A stretch of DNA of 64,000 nt, taken from assembly GCA_029204225.1 (NCBI GenBank), contig CM055094.1:20137489-20201488 (forward strand), given 5' to 3'. Source of the DNA: Diphasiastrum complanatum. Taxonomy: Eukaryota > Streptophyta > Lycopodiopsida > Lycopodiales > Lycopodiaceae. Positions 33,861 to 45,102 of the stretch are shown here, in pieces (within the stretch, counting starts at the first letter, position 1; each line of letters starts with the position of its first letter). The position numbers and the translations under genes are program-made. The notes below the pieces were generated by a model, which worked only from the letters and a program-made list of their open reading frames with translations, was not told where the DNA came from and ran no database searches.

Positions 33861-34195
33861 GCTTACATACATAGCTACACCAAATGAGAAAATTAAGGAC
33901 CTGGATTCTTAAAGAGTTTTATTAGGTTGAAGTTCTAGTTTTTCTACAAATCAACTTCCTCTGAAAGTTTCTTTTTGGTGGAAATGATGCTGTTTATACC
34001 AAGGGTAGGCTAATTTATAATGGCAAAGATCCAGTTCACAGCTCACCATGATTATGATCATTTGCAAGTAGCCTATTATAAGCAAATTGTGCTGCACTTT
34101 CGTGTTATCTTAGCACATTTGAATGTAGCTTGTGATATTATTGGTTTGATATTCTAGTAGCTTTTTTGCACCATTTAAGGTAAGAGAAAGAGAGC
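33860..34195 (-). repeat. module W, second copy
   Basis: Inverted copy of 6,165-6,500. No gene recognised. Confidence 0.5.
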
Positions 34196-34199
34196 ACAA

Positions 34200-34800
34200 T
34201 CAAATAATGATGCAATAGGTTCTAGAAAACATCTTGTTTGCATGTACGTGATGATTTTTGTTGTTTGATTATATCGATGTCGATTGAAACTATGATAGCT
34301 TCGTGGTTGTCATTCGTAATATTAAAAGTTTTTTTTCACCTTATCTTGGGGCAAGTTCACAAATAGCAAGGTAACAAATTGGGACTCGGCAAGAACTCAC
34401 CCCAAATGACTTTTTGAGCTTCACTAACTTGCTCTCATGAATTTATCATTGTGTCTAACTTGCCATATACCAGTTTTATAAGTATTTGCTTGATCCTTTA
34501 CTTTTAAATGCACCATAATGGTACCCCCCTTTGCATGTGCCATAGTCCTAGAGCTCTAAAATTAACAATGTATACACATGTATGGAAGTTTTCAAGACAT
34601 ACTGATGTTTTTGCATCCACTTGTCTTTAAGCTTAAACATGTTCTTTGTAGTTCCTGAAGAAGTCTTGAAAGTTTGAAGCTTGTGTGTTAAGCCAAGTGT
34701 TGTTGTAGTTCATCGTAGATGCTTGGAGTTCATTATTGGCCACCTCCAAGGACATAGCCTTAAAAAAATTTGTCTAGGCCCCTTCATTTTTTAACGCTTG
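34200..34800 (-). repeat. module T, second copy
   Basis: Inverted copy of 11,640-12,264 and of 47,080-47,710. Non-coding. Confidence 0.55.
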
Positions 34801-34805
34801 CTTCT

Positions 34806-35561
34806 TGTACAACCAAATTACCTTCCAATTTTTTCAAGCCTATTTGTGGTAAAGTGTCTCACATCCCTATGGAACATATGCACAAAAGTGAATCACTTTC
34901 TGCCACGTGATGATAGTGATACATTGTGCACTAGGGAATCACATTGTTGATAAGTTGGATTCACATTTACATCATGAAGCAAATAGTCTTGTTAGTTTCG
35001 TGTTCAAGTGGATCGGAAGCTCGCTCCAATGGATGTTGAGATTAATATATCATGTTATCTCTAGCCTAATAGCCACACACTAGATGTTTGGATCCAGAAA
35101 ATATTCACACAAAGGGAGATAGGTCTACCACGTAGGTCTGCCACGTAGTTTTCAATCAATCAAAGGGAAGGTAGATCCTTATCTTTGGTACTATAATAGT
35201 TAGTTCTTAGACTTATTGAGATCTTAGAAATTAAACTTTAGGGTCAGCCCAAAGTTTTTGACAATTGCTCATCAAGTGAATGCAATTCTAGTCAAGATTG
35301 TGTTCAATTTTGCTTGATTTGTGATATAGTTTGGATTGATTATTGCTTGCTGATTCAACTGATCTTGTAGAAATTATTTGAAGAGGCATATTTATGTGCA
35401 TATGATTCCTTTTGGTTCAGGTTAGGTGAATCCTATATCCTTGTGAAGTCGAGATCAAGGAGGAGGCAGTTCTACATCCAATTTTTATGCAAATTCAAGC
35501 TAGTTTCCATTATGGTTAACATTAATAGATATGATTTGGCTTAAGATCGGGTAGGATCTTA
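34806..35561 (+). repeat. copia-module leader, copy 3
   Basis: Copy of 1-753, in the correct place before the C3 frame. About 35,100 is also the inner end of the large inverted repeat, so the palindrome stops within this leader. Confidence 0.75.
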
Positions 35562-36269
35562 TTGAGAGGTCAAGTTTTGAGCTTTCTCAAGTCCCTAGGT
35601 AGTGGGATATCTAGTCTTTTAATCATTTCTATTTTGCATCTATTCAAGAAGAAGCAAACTCAAAGTCCAGCAAGTCTTGGTCAAGAGGAAGAGGAGAGCT
35701 CTCATGAAGATTTCGTCATGATGCCAAGTTTCTCTTCTTCAAGCATAAGAGGTGAAGACCCTTGGTGGATAGATAGTGGGGCTAGCTCCCGCATGACAAA
35801 TAAGAGGGAGTATTTTTCAACCTTATCTACCTATGAAGGACCTATCAAGTCAATTTTTACAGCAAATAATTATGCTTGTAAGATAGAAGGAATAGGATCC
35901 ATACCTTTATGCTTGGGATTTTCAAGGAAAATCAAGATTGATGGAGTACTTTACATTTCTAGTATCACTAAGAACTTGCTTAGTGTAGGACAATTGCTTG
36001 ACAATGGTTTGATTGTGGAGTTCGCCACAAATACATGTAACATCAAGAAGGATGGCAAGATCATTGCTAGAGGCATAAGGTTTGGAAGACTGTTCAAACT
36101 AGATGCCTATGTGGATGCTAATATTGTGATGCTAGCCAAGGAGACCAAGCTATCCAACCATATTCTACGGCACAAAAGACTTGGCCACATCAACTCAAAA
36201 TCCATGGAGATCATGTGCAAGGAGGAGCTTGCCTCAGGACTTCCAATATCCTTAGCAAAGTTTATATGA
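35562..36269 (+). pseudogene. Ty1/copia Pol fragment: retropepsin plus GAG pre-integrase (copy C3)
   Basis: A 235-codon frame like C1 and C2. The active-site loop WWIDSGASSRM keeps DSG, but the following His is Arg. The GAG pre-integrase LRHKRLGHINS is present near the end. First codon TTG, so the N-terminus (Gag) is missing. It is followed, in another frame, by the complete RNase H end, which shows that integrase and reverse transcriptase were removed by an internal deletion common to all three copies. Confidence 0.9.
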
Positions 36270-36543
36270 TGTTCCAACTCTCTACAATGACAACATTTCA
36301 GTCCAACACCTTGCAACCAACCCAATCTTCCATGCAGGACCAAAACATATCAAGATCTCTCATCATTTTGTGTCAGAGAAGGTGCAATCTAAGGAGATAT
36401 CTTTGGAGCATGTGGCAAGTAGTGAATGTGTTGCTGATATCCTCACTAAACCACTTCAAAGAGCTGCATTTGTGAAGTTAAGGTCAGCCCTAGGGTTGAT
36501 AGCAATTCTATGTTATCTTCAAACTAGTTGTGAGGAGTGTTAA
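36270..36543 (+). pseudogene. copia RNase H C-terminal remnant (C3)
   Basis: Longest copy of the RNase H end. It reads DVPTLYNDNISVQHLATNP, then FHAGPKHIKISHHFVSEKV, EHVASSECVADILTKPLQRA and a final SCEEC before the stop. These match the last strands and helix of copia RNase H. It needs one frame change from the preceding ORF. Confidence 0.85.
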
Positions 36544-37281
36544 ATTTACACAAGCTAGTTTGCATGAATTCCACTTGTAAATGACTTTGAGGCCATGATG
36601 TGGGATGTCACACATGCCAAAAGCATAGGATACCTTATTCTAAGTCAAATTGTTAACCTAGCTTTGGAATGGTACCTTTGGAATGTGTCCAAAGAGTGCA
36701 TAGATAGGGTAGAAAAAAAGTAGGAGTTTAAAATAGCAGTTTTTGCATTGTTTTTGGATCTCGAGGTATCGACCCTAAATAGGGTGGATCAATTGGATCT
36801 TTAGGTTGGATGTTAGGGTTAGGTTGTGATGATTACATAGAAGCCGTAATACGCTCAAATTCGAGCTCTACATGTATAAATATGTGATGGGATTTCCATC
36901 CAATTATGAGCCAAATTGAGATTTTCCTTCTTGACTAGTTTGAGTCTATGATTTGACTGATGAATGCTATTGGCTTATGATTTTTTATGATCATTGAATG
37001 AGATTGGAGTTGCAGGTACAGTACGCAGGCAGCAGCAAGCCATACATCCACATGTGTGAAGAGTTTTGGAGATAATTCATGGAGTTCAAGCCAAGATAAA
37101 CTAGGAATCAATGCATTGATTAGTAATCTAGCTTCTAGATCTTGTTTGGATTTTAAGTAGGTGCTTTCTCCATCATTTCTAGAATCAAATGGGTTTATTT
37201 TGCTGTATTTTTATCAAAAAAAATCCCAACCTCCTACCAGTGGAAAAATGGGTGATAAAGCGGAGTTTGCTGATGTCCTAG
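36541..37281 (+). repeat. copia 3' flank, probable 3' LTR remnant
   Basis: Begins with TGTTAAATTTACAC right after a purine-rich TGTGAGGAG, as a 3' LTR would after its polypurine tract. It holds a TATA-like TATAAATA at 36,875-36,882. No 5' LTR copy precedes the coding part, so the LTR call stays tentative. Inverted copies: 9,180-9,900 and 3,560-4,180. Confidence 0.45.
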
Positions 37282-37975
37282 TTCAGGATAAATGTGGTTA
37301 CAGTTGTCAAGGAAATTGTGGAAGAGGTGCCAATTGACACTGCAATAGCTCCTTCAAAAAAACAAAAAATGTAAATGATCTTGATGATTTCTGGGAGTAA
37401 TAAATTCTCTTTTATTTTAGAAAACAATTGCGTTTATATTTCTTGAAATATTGTGTATTGAAATCTTTTTGATTAATTTAATGTTTTTAAATTTGTTTGT
37501 ATTAAAAATATACATTTAGTAGTTTTTTAATGATTTAAATATTAGCAAAACTAAAATTGCAACGAACTGTCAGTTTTTTAATATTTTTATTTTGCATTGT
37601 GTTTAAATATAATTAAAGATTTAAATATTGATTTTGTCATAATTTAAAAAATATTTTTCTTGATACAAGAATTGTAATTTAAAACACTTTTAAAATTTTT
37701 AAAAAAACATTGAAAACTTTTGTTTTAATAAGCAAAAAGGTTTTTTTTAGTTATTCTAATGGTTGTGTCCAATGATTTTATTTTGAATAGTATTATTATT
37801 TCATAAAAGCTAATTTGCAATTATTAACAAAAATATATTAACAAAATTTTAGTAGGTTGATTAATTTTCTTGCAAAATACAACATTTTTTTTAGCATTAT
37901 AATATCTTTATTTGAGGCATTTTAAATATGGATATTTTTTTATAAAATTAAAAAAAAAATGACAAAAAAAAATGG
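37282..37975 (+). repeat. acidic-tail remnant and AT-rich gypsy tail
   Basis: Acidic C-terminal remnant at 37,282-37,400, then AT-rich sequence. Inverted equivalent of 8,400-9,177. No gene otherwise. Confidence 0.5.
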
Positions 37976-39160
37976 GTCTCCATGTCATTTCTTTTTTTTT
38001 TGGGTCATCGTGTTTCATGATGAACAATCTTAGTAAATTCTTCCCTGGTGCATTCTTCCAAAATCAGATGAATGGCTTTTTTCTTTGGCTACACAAGCTC
38101 GCCAGAGATGTTGTCAAGTCACACCTACTTTTCTCTTTTTACGCCAGCACATGATTGATTTGCTGCAAACCCTTCTGCTAAACTCCTTGCCAACTTAGGA
38201 GATGGTGAAAACATCAGAGAGATTGAACGCCTCCTCAAAAGACCAAATTTTTTCGCTGTCCAAGATAAATTCTTCCAAAACTCAAATGAAAGGGCTGGTT
38301 CTTTCAACCTAAACAGCCCTAGTTCGGTGGTTTCTGGACAAAATATGGGAAAAAGAAAGAAGTATACATGATATAAAGAAAACAAAGGACAAGGGCGTGG
38401 TGCAAAAGAAGACTTACCGGCTAAAAGACTAAACTTTTACAGGGATTAACTGGCTCGCAGGATGTTGAGGATCTACATAGAAGAACTCTCACTAGGAATA
38501 CGGTGGATCGACTACAACTTAGCACGGACAAGGACAAGGCAAAGATATTTTTACATTTACGGTACTGTAATAGAATGTTTGAGACCATTCGTGTGAGACA
38601 CTTTTACACTTGTATTTTATTACAGATCTTTGGCCTTATATACACAAGTCCTTCCATGATATCGTGTTTGCTTGGTCATACTTAACTAACATCAAAAGTG
38701 AATGGTACTTTTTGTTTGATGTTTTCTGCAATTTTGAAACTGAAAATCTATCTTTATGTACTTGCTCTTTTCTGAAACATTTCAAAGATTTCATTTTGGA
38801 AAAATTTGATTATGTGCTTAAAACGGACTGAAATATAATTAGAAGTATGTACCTCATAAAATCTTACCTATTTAGGAAAAACATCACTGAACTCTTGTTT
38901 TAAATATTGCATTAAAAGCTGTTCTTGATGCTAATTTTTGGTGTTAAAGCATGTTAACACATTCACATCATCATTCACATCACAATGCATACGAGATTTC
39001 AAAACAAGATGAAAAAGCTCATACTTAGAATCATGTAGTTTTTCCATAACTTCCGCCGAGCAAACCATCGATGATGGGAGTACATTAGTCTCCCCATAAA
39101 TAGAGACTATCTGGTCAAACTTATCTTTAAATACCATAGTATGGTTTTTAAAATCTATTT
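37975..39160 (-). pseudogene. Ty3/gypsy module G5 (connector and 3' part)
   Basis: Inverted copy of G2. Connector frame 38,931-39,137 (minus). The LFRLKEPALSFEF ORF is 38,125-38,385. The fusion to module S at 39,160 has the same CCACTTG breakpoint as G2. Confidence 0.65.
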
Positions 39161-39910
39161 ACAAGTGGAGTTTTGGCTCGATCGACTGTGGAGGGCTTCA
39201 GATCGGTCGACTTTTGATGGACTTGGCTCAGTCAACTTTGTATGCAAACTATGGACGCTCCGCTTGCTCCACAGTGAATGCATAGTATGGATGCTTGGCT
39301 CGGTCCACGGTGATTGCAGAGTATGGGGGCTCGGCTCTATGAGCAGTGTATGTAGAGTATTGCTCGGCAGTGTATGGAGACTATAAATTTGTGGAAAAAT
39401 TTGGAGCAATGTCGCTCTGATAGATGTGGAAACGATGATGTTTCTTCGCGATAATGTACTAGTAGAGAGCTTTCAACCCAAATCGGTGTTGAATGTGTGC
39501 TTTTGACAAGCTCCAGTAGCACTACCCCTCAGCATTTGGCTCGTGCTAGATGTGACGATTTTTGTGTAATGTAGCATGTAATGGCAACTTAGGGTTTTTG
39601 AAAATGGATGATGATGGCGCTCTGGATCCATGGTGGATGTATGTAGATGGTGTCCAAGGATGCGAATGAGTAATCAAGCATGGTCGTAGCAAATGATAGA
39701 TCGCCACTAAAAGATGGAAAATCAATCCTTTGAAGCTATAGCTTTTCAAAGCTTCTGAATTCCATTTCCATGCCTGAAGAAGGAAGTGCCAGCATCAAAT
39801 CTTCTCCCATCAGAGTTTGTTTGCATTTCCTAAAATGCATGCATGGCAGCATGGCAGTAAAGCATGATATTGTGACTTTTTGTAATGTTCTGCAACATTT
39901 GCTTACATAC
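39160..39910 (-). repeat. module S, copy 7
   Basis: Inverted module S with three 36-bp units; mirror of 6,500-7,258. Plus-strand frame PEEGSASIKSSP at 39,770-39,952. Confidence 0.6.
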
Positions 39911-40190
39911 ATAGCTACACCAAATGACAAAATTAAGGACCTAGATTCTTAAACAGTTTTATGAGGTTGAAATTCTAGTTTTTCTACAAATCAACTTCCT
40001 CTGAAAGTTTCTTTTTGGTGAAAATGATGCTATTTATACCAAGTGTAGGCTAATTTGTAATCGCAAAGATCGAGTTTGCAGCTCACCATGATTATGATCA
40101 TTTGCAAGTAGCCTATTATAAGCAAATTGTGCTCCACTTTCGTGTTATCTTAGCACATTTGAATGTAGCTTGTGATATTATTGGTTCTCT
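39910..40190 (-). repeat. module W, third copy
   Basis: Shortened inverted copy of 6,165-6,500, breaking at about 40,190 into sequence equivalent to 21,470-21,640. Confidence 0.5.
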
Positions 40191-40998
40191 ATCTTGGTTT
40201 TCTGTGTAGAATGTTGACTTTCGTGTAGATCTTGATTCCACATGTGTGAAGATTATAATATATATGATTTTGTTAAACATCGATCTACAAACATTTCAAT
40301 GATTTTTCTTCAAATTCAAATTTAATGATCTTCCCATGTGTGGTGAGTTGGTGTCTGCACTTGAGTTGAGCTTGTACACTTAAGTTCAATTCTTTGCAAT
40401 CCCCCCGAATTAATATAACCAGTAACATTATTCTCAAAGCATGTACTATGAGCTAAAAACAGCACTTGGAGAGTAAAGAGTTAGGAATATGTAAAACACT
40501 TTTACACCTAGTATTTGGCAAGATCGGATTCTTTGCGATAAACCCCCCCCCCCCCCCCCCCCAATTCTTAATATAACTTCTCAAAGCATCTAGTATGAGC
40601 TACAAACAACACTTGGTAAGTCTTAAGACTTGGAGAGTAAAGAGTTATGCATTTGTCAAATACTTTTACACCTAGCATTTGGCAAGTTAGACACAATGGC
40701 AGTAATTATAAGAATGAGTTAGACAAGCTTGTGAAGCCATCTAGAGGTGATTTGTTGTTTAGTTGCCTAGCTACATATCAAGCTACCCCAAGTTACCAAA
40801 CAGTTTACTATTATTTTGAGTGACAACCATGAAGCTATCATGATTTGAAATGACATCAATATATTAAGCTACTCCCAAGTTGACCCTTTCCCAGGAAGCT
40901 TCCCTCTTGAAACTATAGCAAAAAGCTCTTATTCAAAGGAACAATCAAGGGTCGAGTACTTACCATACGAGATGAAGACCAACAAGTAGGGCAAGGAA
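40190..40998 (-). repeat. spacer and module T', inverted
   Basis: Inverted copy of 19,740-20,300 plus sequence like 21,470-21,640. Contains the C tract at 40,543-40,562. No gene. Confidence 0.5.
40543..40562 (+). repeat. homopolymer C tract, 20 bases
   Basis: Inverted counterpart of the G run at 20,133-20,153; it lies in module T' within the second inverted repeat. Confidence 0.9.
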
Positions 40999-40999
40999 A

Positions 41000-41558
41000 G
41001 AAGATGTACGGCTTACTTTGCTATGTGCTTGGAGGTATGCTGAGCATGCTTGGAATATGAAGAACATGTGTTTTCCAAAAATATTAGTAGTCTCACAAAA
41101 AGGCTTGGAGTAACATTAGAATTTGGAAGTGGTGCGCCTACTTTGGATGGATGATCACTAACAAACAATTTCTGTCTAGTCCTTTTGCCGTGATATGTTC
41201 CCTCTTGTCTATATGATATTTTCATTGTGTGTCTAAATATTTTTTGAACAGAATATGTGTAACCTAATTATTGTTGATTTTGATTTAATGAGCATTCAAT
41301 GTTCATTTAATACATTAAATCAAATATCAACGATGAGAACATATATATATACACAACGAGAAGAAGGTATATCTAGATCATAGATTATGAACTAAAGTGG
41401 ACATTTCAAAAGCAGTGGATTAGCAGTTGAGTGCCATATACATTGGCCCTAGATGACTATAATGGTCAATCTTAAAAGCTCCAATCAACAAATGTTGATG
41501 TTTTCAATGTACTCAATTCAAAAAATTGCGCCTAAAGGATTTTCTTCATAACATTTGT
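41000..41558 (-). repeat. gene K 3' flank, third copy
   Basis: Inverted copy of 19,138-19,710, downstream of K3. Confidence 0.6.
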
Positions 41559-42947
41559 TCAGGAATAGTGGGCATCATGCTTATGATATTGCTCGCGCAG
41601 CCACTTGGAGCAGGTTTGAGTTAGCATTTGTCTTCGACCAGCAAATGCTTTTGATCTCTGGGTGTAAGCCTTATCAGCATTGATGATAAAGCCTGAAGTG
41701 CACATCTCTTCGAAGATTTGTATGGAGTCTGCAGGAAAGTATTGTATCCGTAAATAGATCCTGGTATCCTCCATGTGAAGCGCCAGTTTTTTGGGATTGA
41801 TGAAAAATTGTGGATCCTTCTCAAACCTTCGGCCCATGACAGTCATCAGAAACTGGCTGAACTTGTGTTGTAGCTTGATTGTAGGATCGTCAGAATCGGA
41901 AGTTAATTTGCAAAAATTCTTGATGGATGTATGACATTTCTTCTGAGAAGAGAACGAGCCATCTATTATCGCAAAGTTGCAAGGATATGCTTATATGTTG
42001 TCTTCCGATCTCCATGCTAGCGCTCGTCTTCTACGAAAACTTGGGTCGAAAGAAGGATCATTCTGAATTTGCTTTGGTGATTGATCAAGCATTTCATAGA
42101 CGTACGTATCTTTGAGGAATGGAGCTCTCCAACCGGTCGACGCAATTAAATCTGGCTAAGAAGAGCTCTCGATCGAATTAGATGCCGTCGTTGGAACTGA
42201 CTTGTCCCCGTCTTTTCGTCCTATCACAGTCGACTTACTGGCATGCTTATGATTTTGCTCACGTAGCCAGTTGAAGCAGTTTCGAGTAAGTATTTGTCTT
42301 CGACCATTAAATGCTTTTGATCTCTGGGTGTACATGTAACCCTCATCAGCATTGATGATAAATCCTGAAGTGCACATCTCTTCGAAGATATGTATGGAGT
42401 CTGCAGGAAAGTATTGAATCCGTAAATAGATCCTGGTATACTCCATGTGAAGGACCGCTTTGTTGGGATTGATGGAAAATTGTGGATCTTGCTCAAACCT
42501 TTGGCCCATGACAGTCATCAGAAACTGGCAGAACTTGTGTTGTAGCTGGATTGTAGGATCACGAGAATCGGAACTCAGTTCCCAGAAATTATTGATTGAT
42601 GTATGACATTCCTTCTGAGAAGAGAACAAGCCATCTATTATCGCAAAGTTGCAAGGATATGCTGATATGTTGTCTTCCGATCTCCATGCTCGTCTTCTAC
42701 GAAATCTTGGGTCGAAAGAAGGATCATTCTGGACTTGCTTTGGTGCTTGCTCAAGCCTTTCATTCACGTGCGTAACTTTGAGGACTGGAGCTCTCCAACC
42801 GGTAGACGCCATTAATTCTGGCTGAGAAGAGCTCCCTATCAAATTAGATGCCGTCGTTGGAACTGACTTGTCTGCGTCTTTGCATCCTACTAGAATCGAA
42901 TTACTGATATCATGTGCCTCCAAATCTCTTCCGCATATAGATTTCAT
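41559..42947 (-). pseudogene. gene K copy 3: unidentified tandem-domain protein
   Basis: Two domains as in K1 and K2, at 666-bp spacing. The first domain plus linker is open for 263 codons (42,947-42,156). An extra linker (DADKSVPTTASN, SSSQPE) precedes it, showing that the original protein had at least one more repeat upstream. The frame is broken by TAG at about 42,157 (CAG in K2), by TAA near 41,990 (TCA in K2) and by a length difference. The last domain is open at 41,846-41,559. This copy also retains an upstream coiled-coil exon. Confidence 0.6.
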
Positions 42948-43072
42948 AGTTTTTGATATTTTGGCATACGGATTTTCTCAGCCGCCAATACTATGTTCAT
43001 TTCTAGGTCCTGCTCCATCTTCCTAAGCCGATGTTGGAGATCAACAATCCTTTTCTGAGACTCTTCAGCCTC
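42944..43072 (-). pseudogene. coiled-coil exon upstream of gene K3
   Basis: Minus-strand frame starting right after a splice-acceptor-like TCATTTACAG: EAEESQKRIVDLQHRLRKME, then QDLEMNIVLAAEKIR, a strong heptad pattern. It ends at a TGA that overlaps the ATG of the K3 frame by two bases. A one-base change would join coiled coil and K repeats, so they were probably one protein. This part is absent from K1 and K2. Confidence 0.5.
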
Positions 43073-43079
43073 CTGTAAA

Positions 43080-43545
43080 TGATGAAAATAAGAGGTGAAA
43101 TCAGAAGGACAGAGAACATCGATAATGCAGAGAGAGAGAGAGAGGGATAGAGAGATTCATGCATTGCATTCTATTTGTACTATTTCGGGTTAGACGTTGA
43201 GGCATTGTAGTCATATGTATAGAGCATTCCATCCTTAAAGGAGAACTTGTGACCATTCTCTAGGTGACTTGAATAAGCCCGCCCCTTTCACACTCATACA
43301 CCCCCCCCCCCCCCCCCCCCCCCCCCTTACAACAATCAAATTTTACTTGTCCAAGAATAGGAGAAAGATAAGCATGAGAAAAGGTCACAATTGTATCACA
43401 TTTTAGTTGCCCAAGACAAAGGTAGTGCATGAGAAATTAAGGCAACAGGAAAGGCACATTCACAGGTTTGTTTGAAGGGAGCTTTTCATGTCGCATAAGC
43501 ACGAAATGATGTGACAAAATAAAAGGTGAAAGTAGATTAATATTG
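43080..43545. other. stretch found once, with GA repeat and C tract
   Basis: Probable intron or upstream region of K3. Contains a short GA repeat (43,129-43,146) and a 26-base C run (43,301-43,326). I found no second copy in the window and no gene. Confidence 0.5.
43301..43326 (+). repeat. homopolymer C tract, 26 bases
   Basis: Longest homopolymer in the window, without mirror copy. The exact length may be a sequencing artefact. Confidence 0.9.
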
Positions 43546-44390
43546 ATGTGTGATGTCCCTTTGTGTGAATATTTTTTGGATCCAAACATCTAGTGTGTGG
43601 CTGTTAGGCTAGAGATAGCATGATATATTAATCTCAACATCCATTGGAGTGAGCTTCCGATCCACTTGAACACAAAACTTACAAGACTATTTGCTTCATG
43701 ATGTAAATGTGAATCCAACTTATCAACCATTATAGAAAATTTGAGCACAAACGGGTCCTTTCAAAAACATACATTTTATTTATTTTCTCAAAAGTTTTTT
43801 CCACATGGTCCAATCAAAACACTAAAATTTGAAATCTACGTAACGTAGCTCCTTCAAATCGATTTTCTTTCCTTTTTAAAAGAACTGTAATTTTGCGTCG
43901 GGGCAGCCCGTAAATAAGCCATTTTATTTGTAGTATAGTATGCAACTCATCAAAAAAACAGTGTAACTTTTGAACGGCAACTCGGATAGAGACGATTACG
44001 GTGCCATTAGAAAGCCGTCGACGAGAGCTTTTTCATCAACACCCAACATGACCCAGTTCGGAGCTACGGTGAAGAAGTTATGGCCAGTAAGGGAGTAGCA
44101 TTATGGTGCATTTAAGAGTAAAGGATCAAGCAAATACTTATAAAACTGGTATATGGCAAGTTAGACACAATGATAGATTCATGAGAATAAGTTAGTGAAG
44201 CTCAAAAAGTCATTTGGAGTGAGTTCTTGCCAAGTCCCAATTTGTTACCTTGCTATTTGTGAACTTGTCCCAAGATAAGGTGAAAAAAGTCTTTTAATAT
44301 TACGAATGACAACCACAAAGCTATCATAGTTTCAATCAACATCGATATAATTAAACAACAAAAATCATCACATACATGGGAACATTACAA
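43545..44390 (-). repeat. leader fragment, shared block and module T fragment
   Basis: 43,545-43,740 is copia leader; 43,740-44,100 is the block otherwise only at 15,540-15,900; 44,100-44,390 is part of module T. Together they are the inverted copy of 15,250-16,085. No gene. Confidence 0.55.
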
Positions 44391-45100
44391 AAAATCACAA
44401 TATCACACTTTATTGCCATGCTGCCATGCATGCATTTTAGGAAATGAAAACAAACTCTGATGGGAGAAGATTTGATGCTGGCACTTCCTTCTTCAGGCAT
44501 GGAAATGAAATTCATAAGCCTTGACAAGCTATAACTTCAAAGGATCGATTTTCCATCTTTTAGTGGCGATCTATCATTCGCTACGACAATGCTTGATTAC
44601 TCCTTCGCATCCTTGGACACCATCTACATACATCCACCACGGATCCGGAGCGCCATCATCATCCATTTTCAAAAACCCTAAGCTGCCGAGATCTGCTACA
44701 TTACACAAAAATCGTCACATCTAGCACGAGCCAAATGCTGAGGGGTAGTGCTCCTGGAGCTTGTCAAAACTGCACATTCAACACCGATTTGGGTTGAAAG
44801 CTCGCTACTAGTACGTTACTACGAAGAAACATCATCGTTTCCAAATCCTATCAGAATGACATTGCTCCAAATTTCTAGTTTCCATACACTGCCGAGCAAT
44901 ACTCTACATACACTGCTCATAGAGTCGAGCCCCCATACTCTGCATTCACTATGGACCGAGCTGAGCGTCCATACCCTCCATACAAAGTTGACCGAGATAA
45001 GTCCATCAAAAGTCCATCCGAAGCCCTCCACAGTCGACCGAGCCGAGACTCCACTTGTCTGTTACCAGAGCCGAACCTTCAACAGAGTCCTCAGCCGAGT
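44390..45100 (+). repeat. module S, copy 8, upstream of P8
   Basis: Module S with only two 36-bp units. The frame 44,748-45,221 is open through the module into the start of P8. It mirrors nothing at the equivalent place in the large palindrome because it lies between its arms. Confidence 0.55.
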
Positions 45101-45102
45101 CC

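Larger units (their letters stand above)
20632..35100 (+). repeat. left arm of the large inverted repeat
   Basis: Read backwards, this arm matches 46,850-63,873. The order of matched blocks is the same throughout: 241-bp tandem repeat, microsatellite, CATGG array, CENH3-like frame, Q, P, S, gypsy fragment, reverse transcriptase, CATGG array, CACGTG array, Q fragment, P, S, W, T and leader. The left arm lacks about 1.3 kb present at 59,185-60,470 and lacks the duplicated gypsy tail at 55,155-56,130. The arms differ by many substitutions and small indels, so this is not a simple assembly duplicate. Confidence 0.85.

Noticed and set aside
754-36543. Complete LTR retrotransposons
   Set aside because: No pair of LTRs, primer-binding site or target-site duplication could be found around the copia or gypsy fragments.
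36800-36830. Telomere-like GGTTAGGGTTAGG words
   Set aside because: Only one or two units within the copia flank (TTAGGGTTAGG); not a telomeric array.
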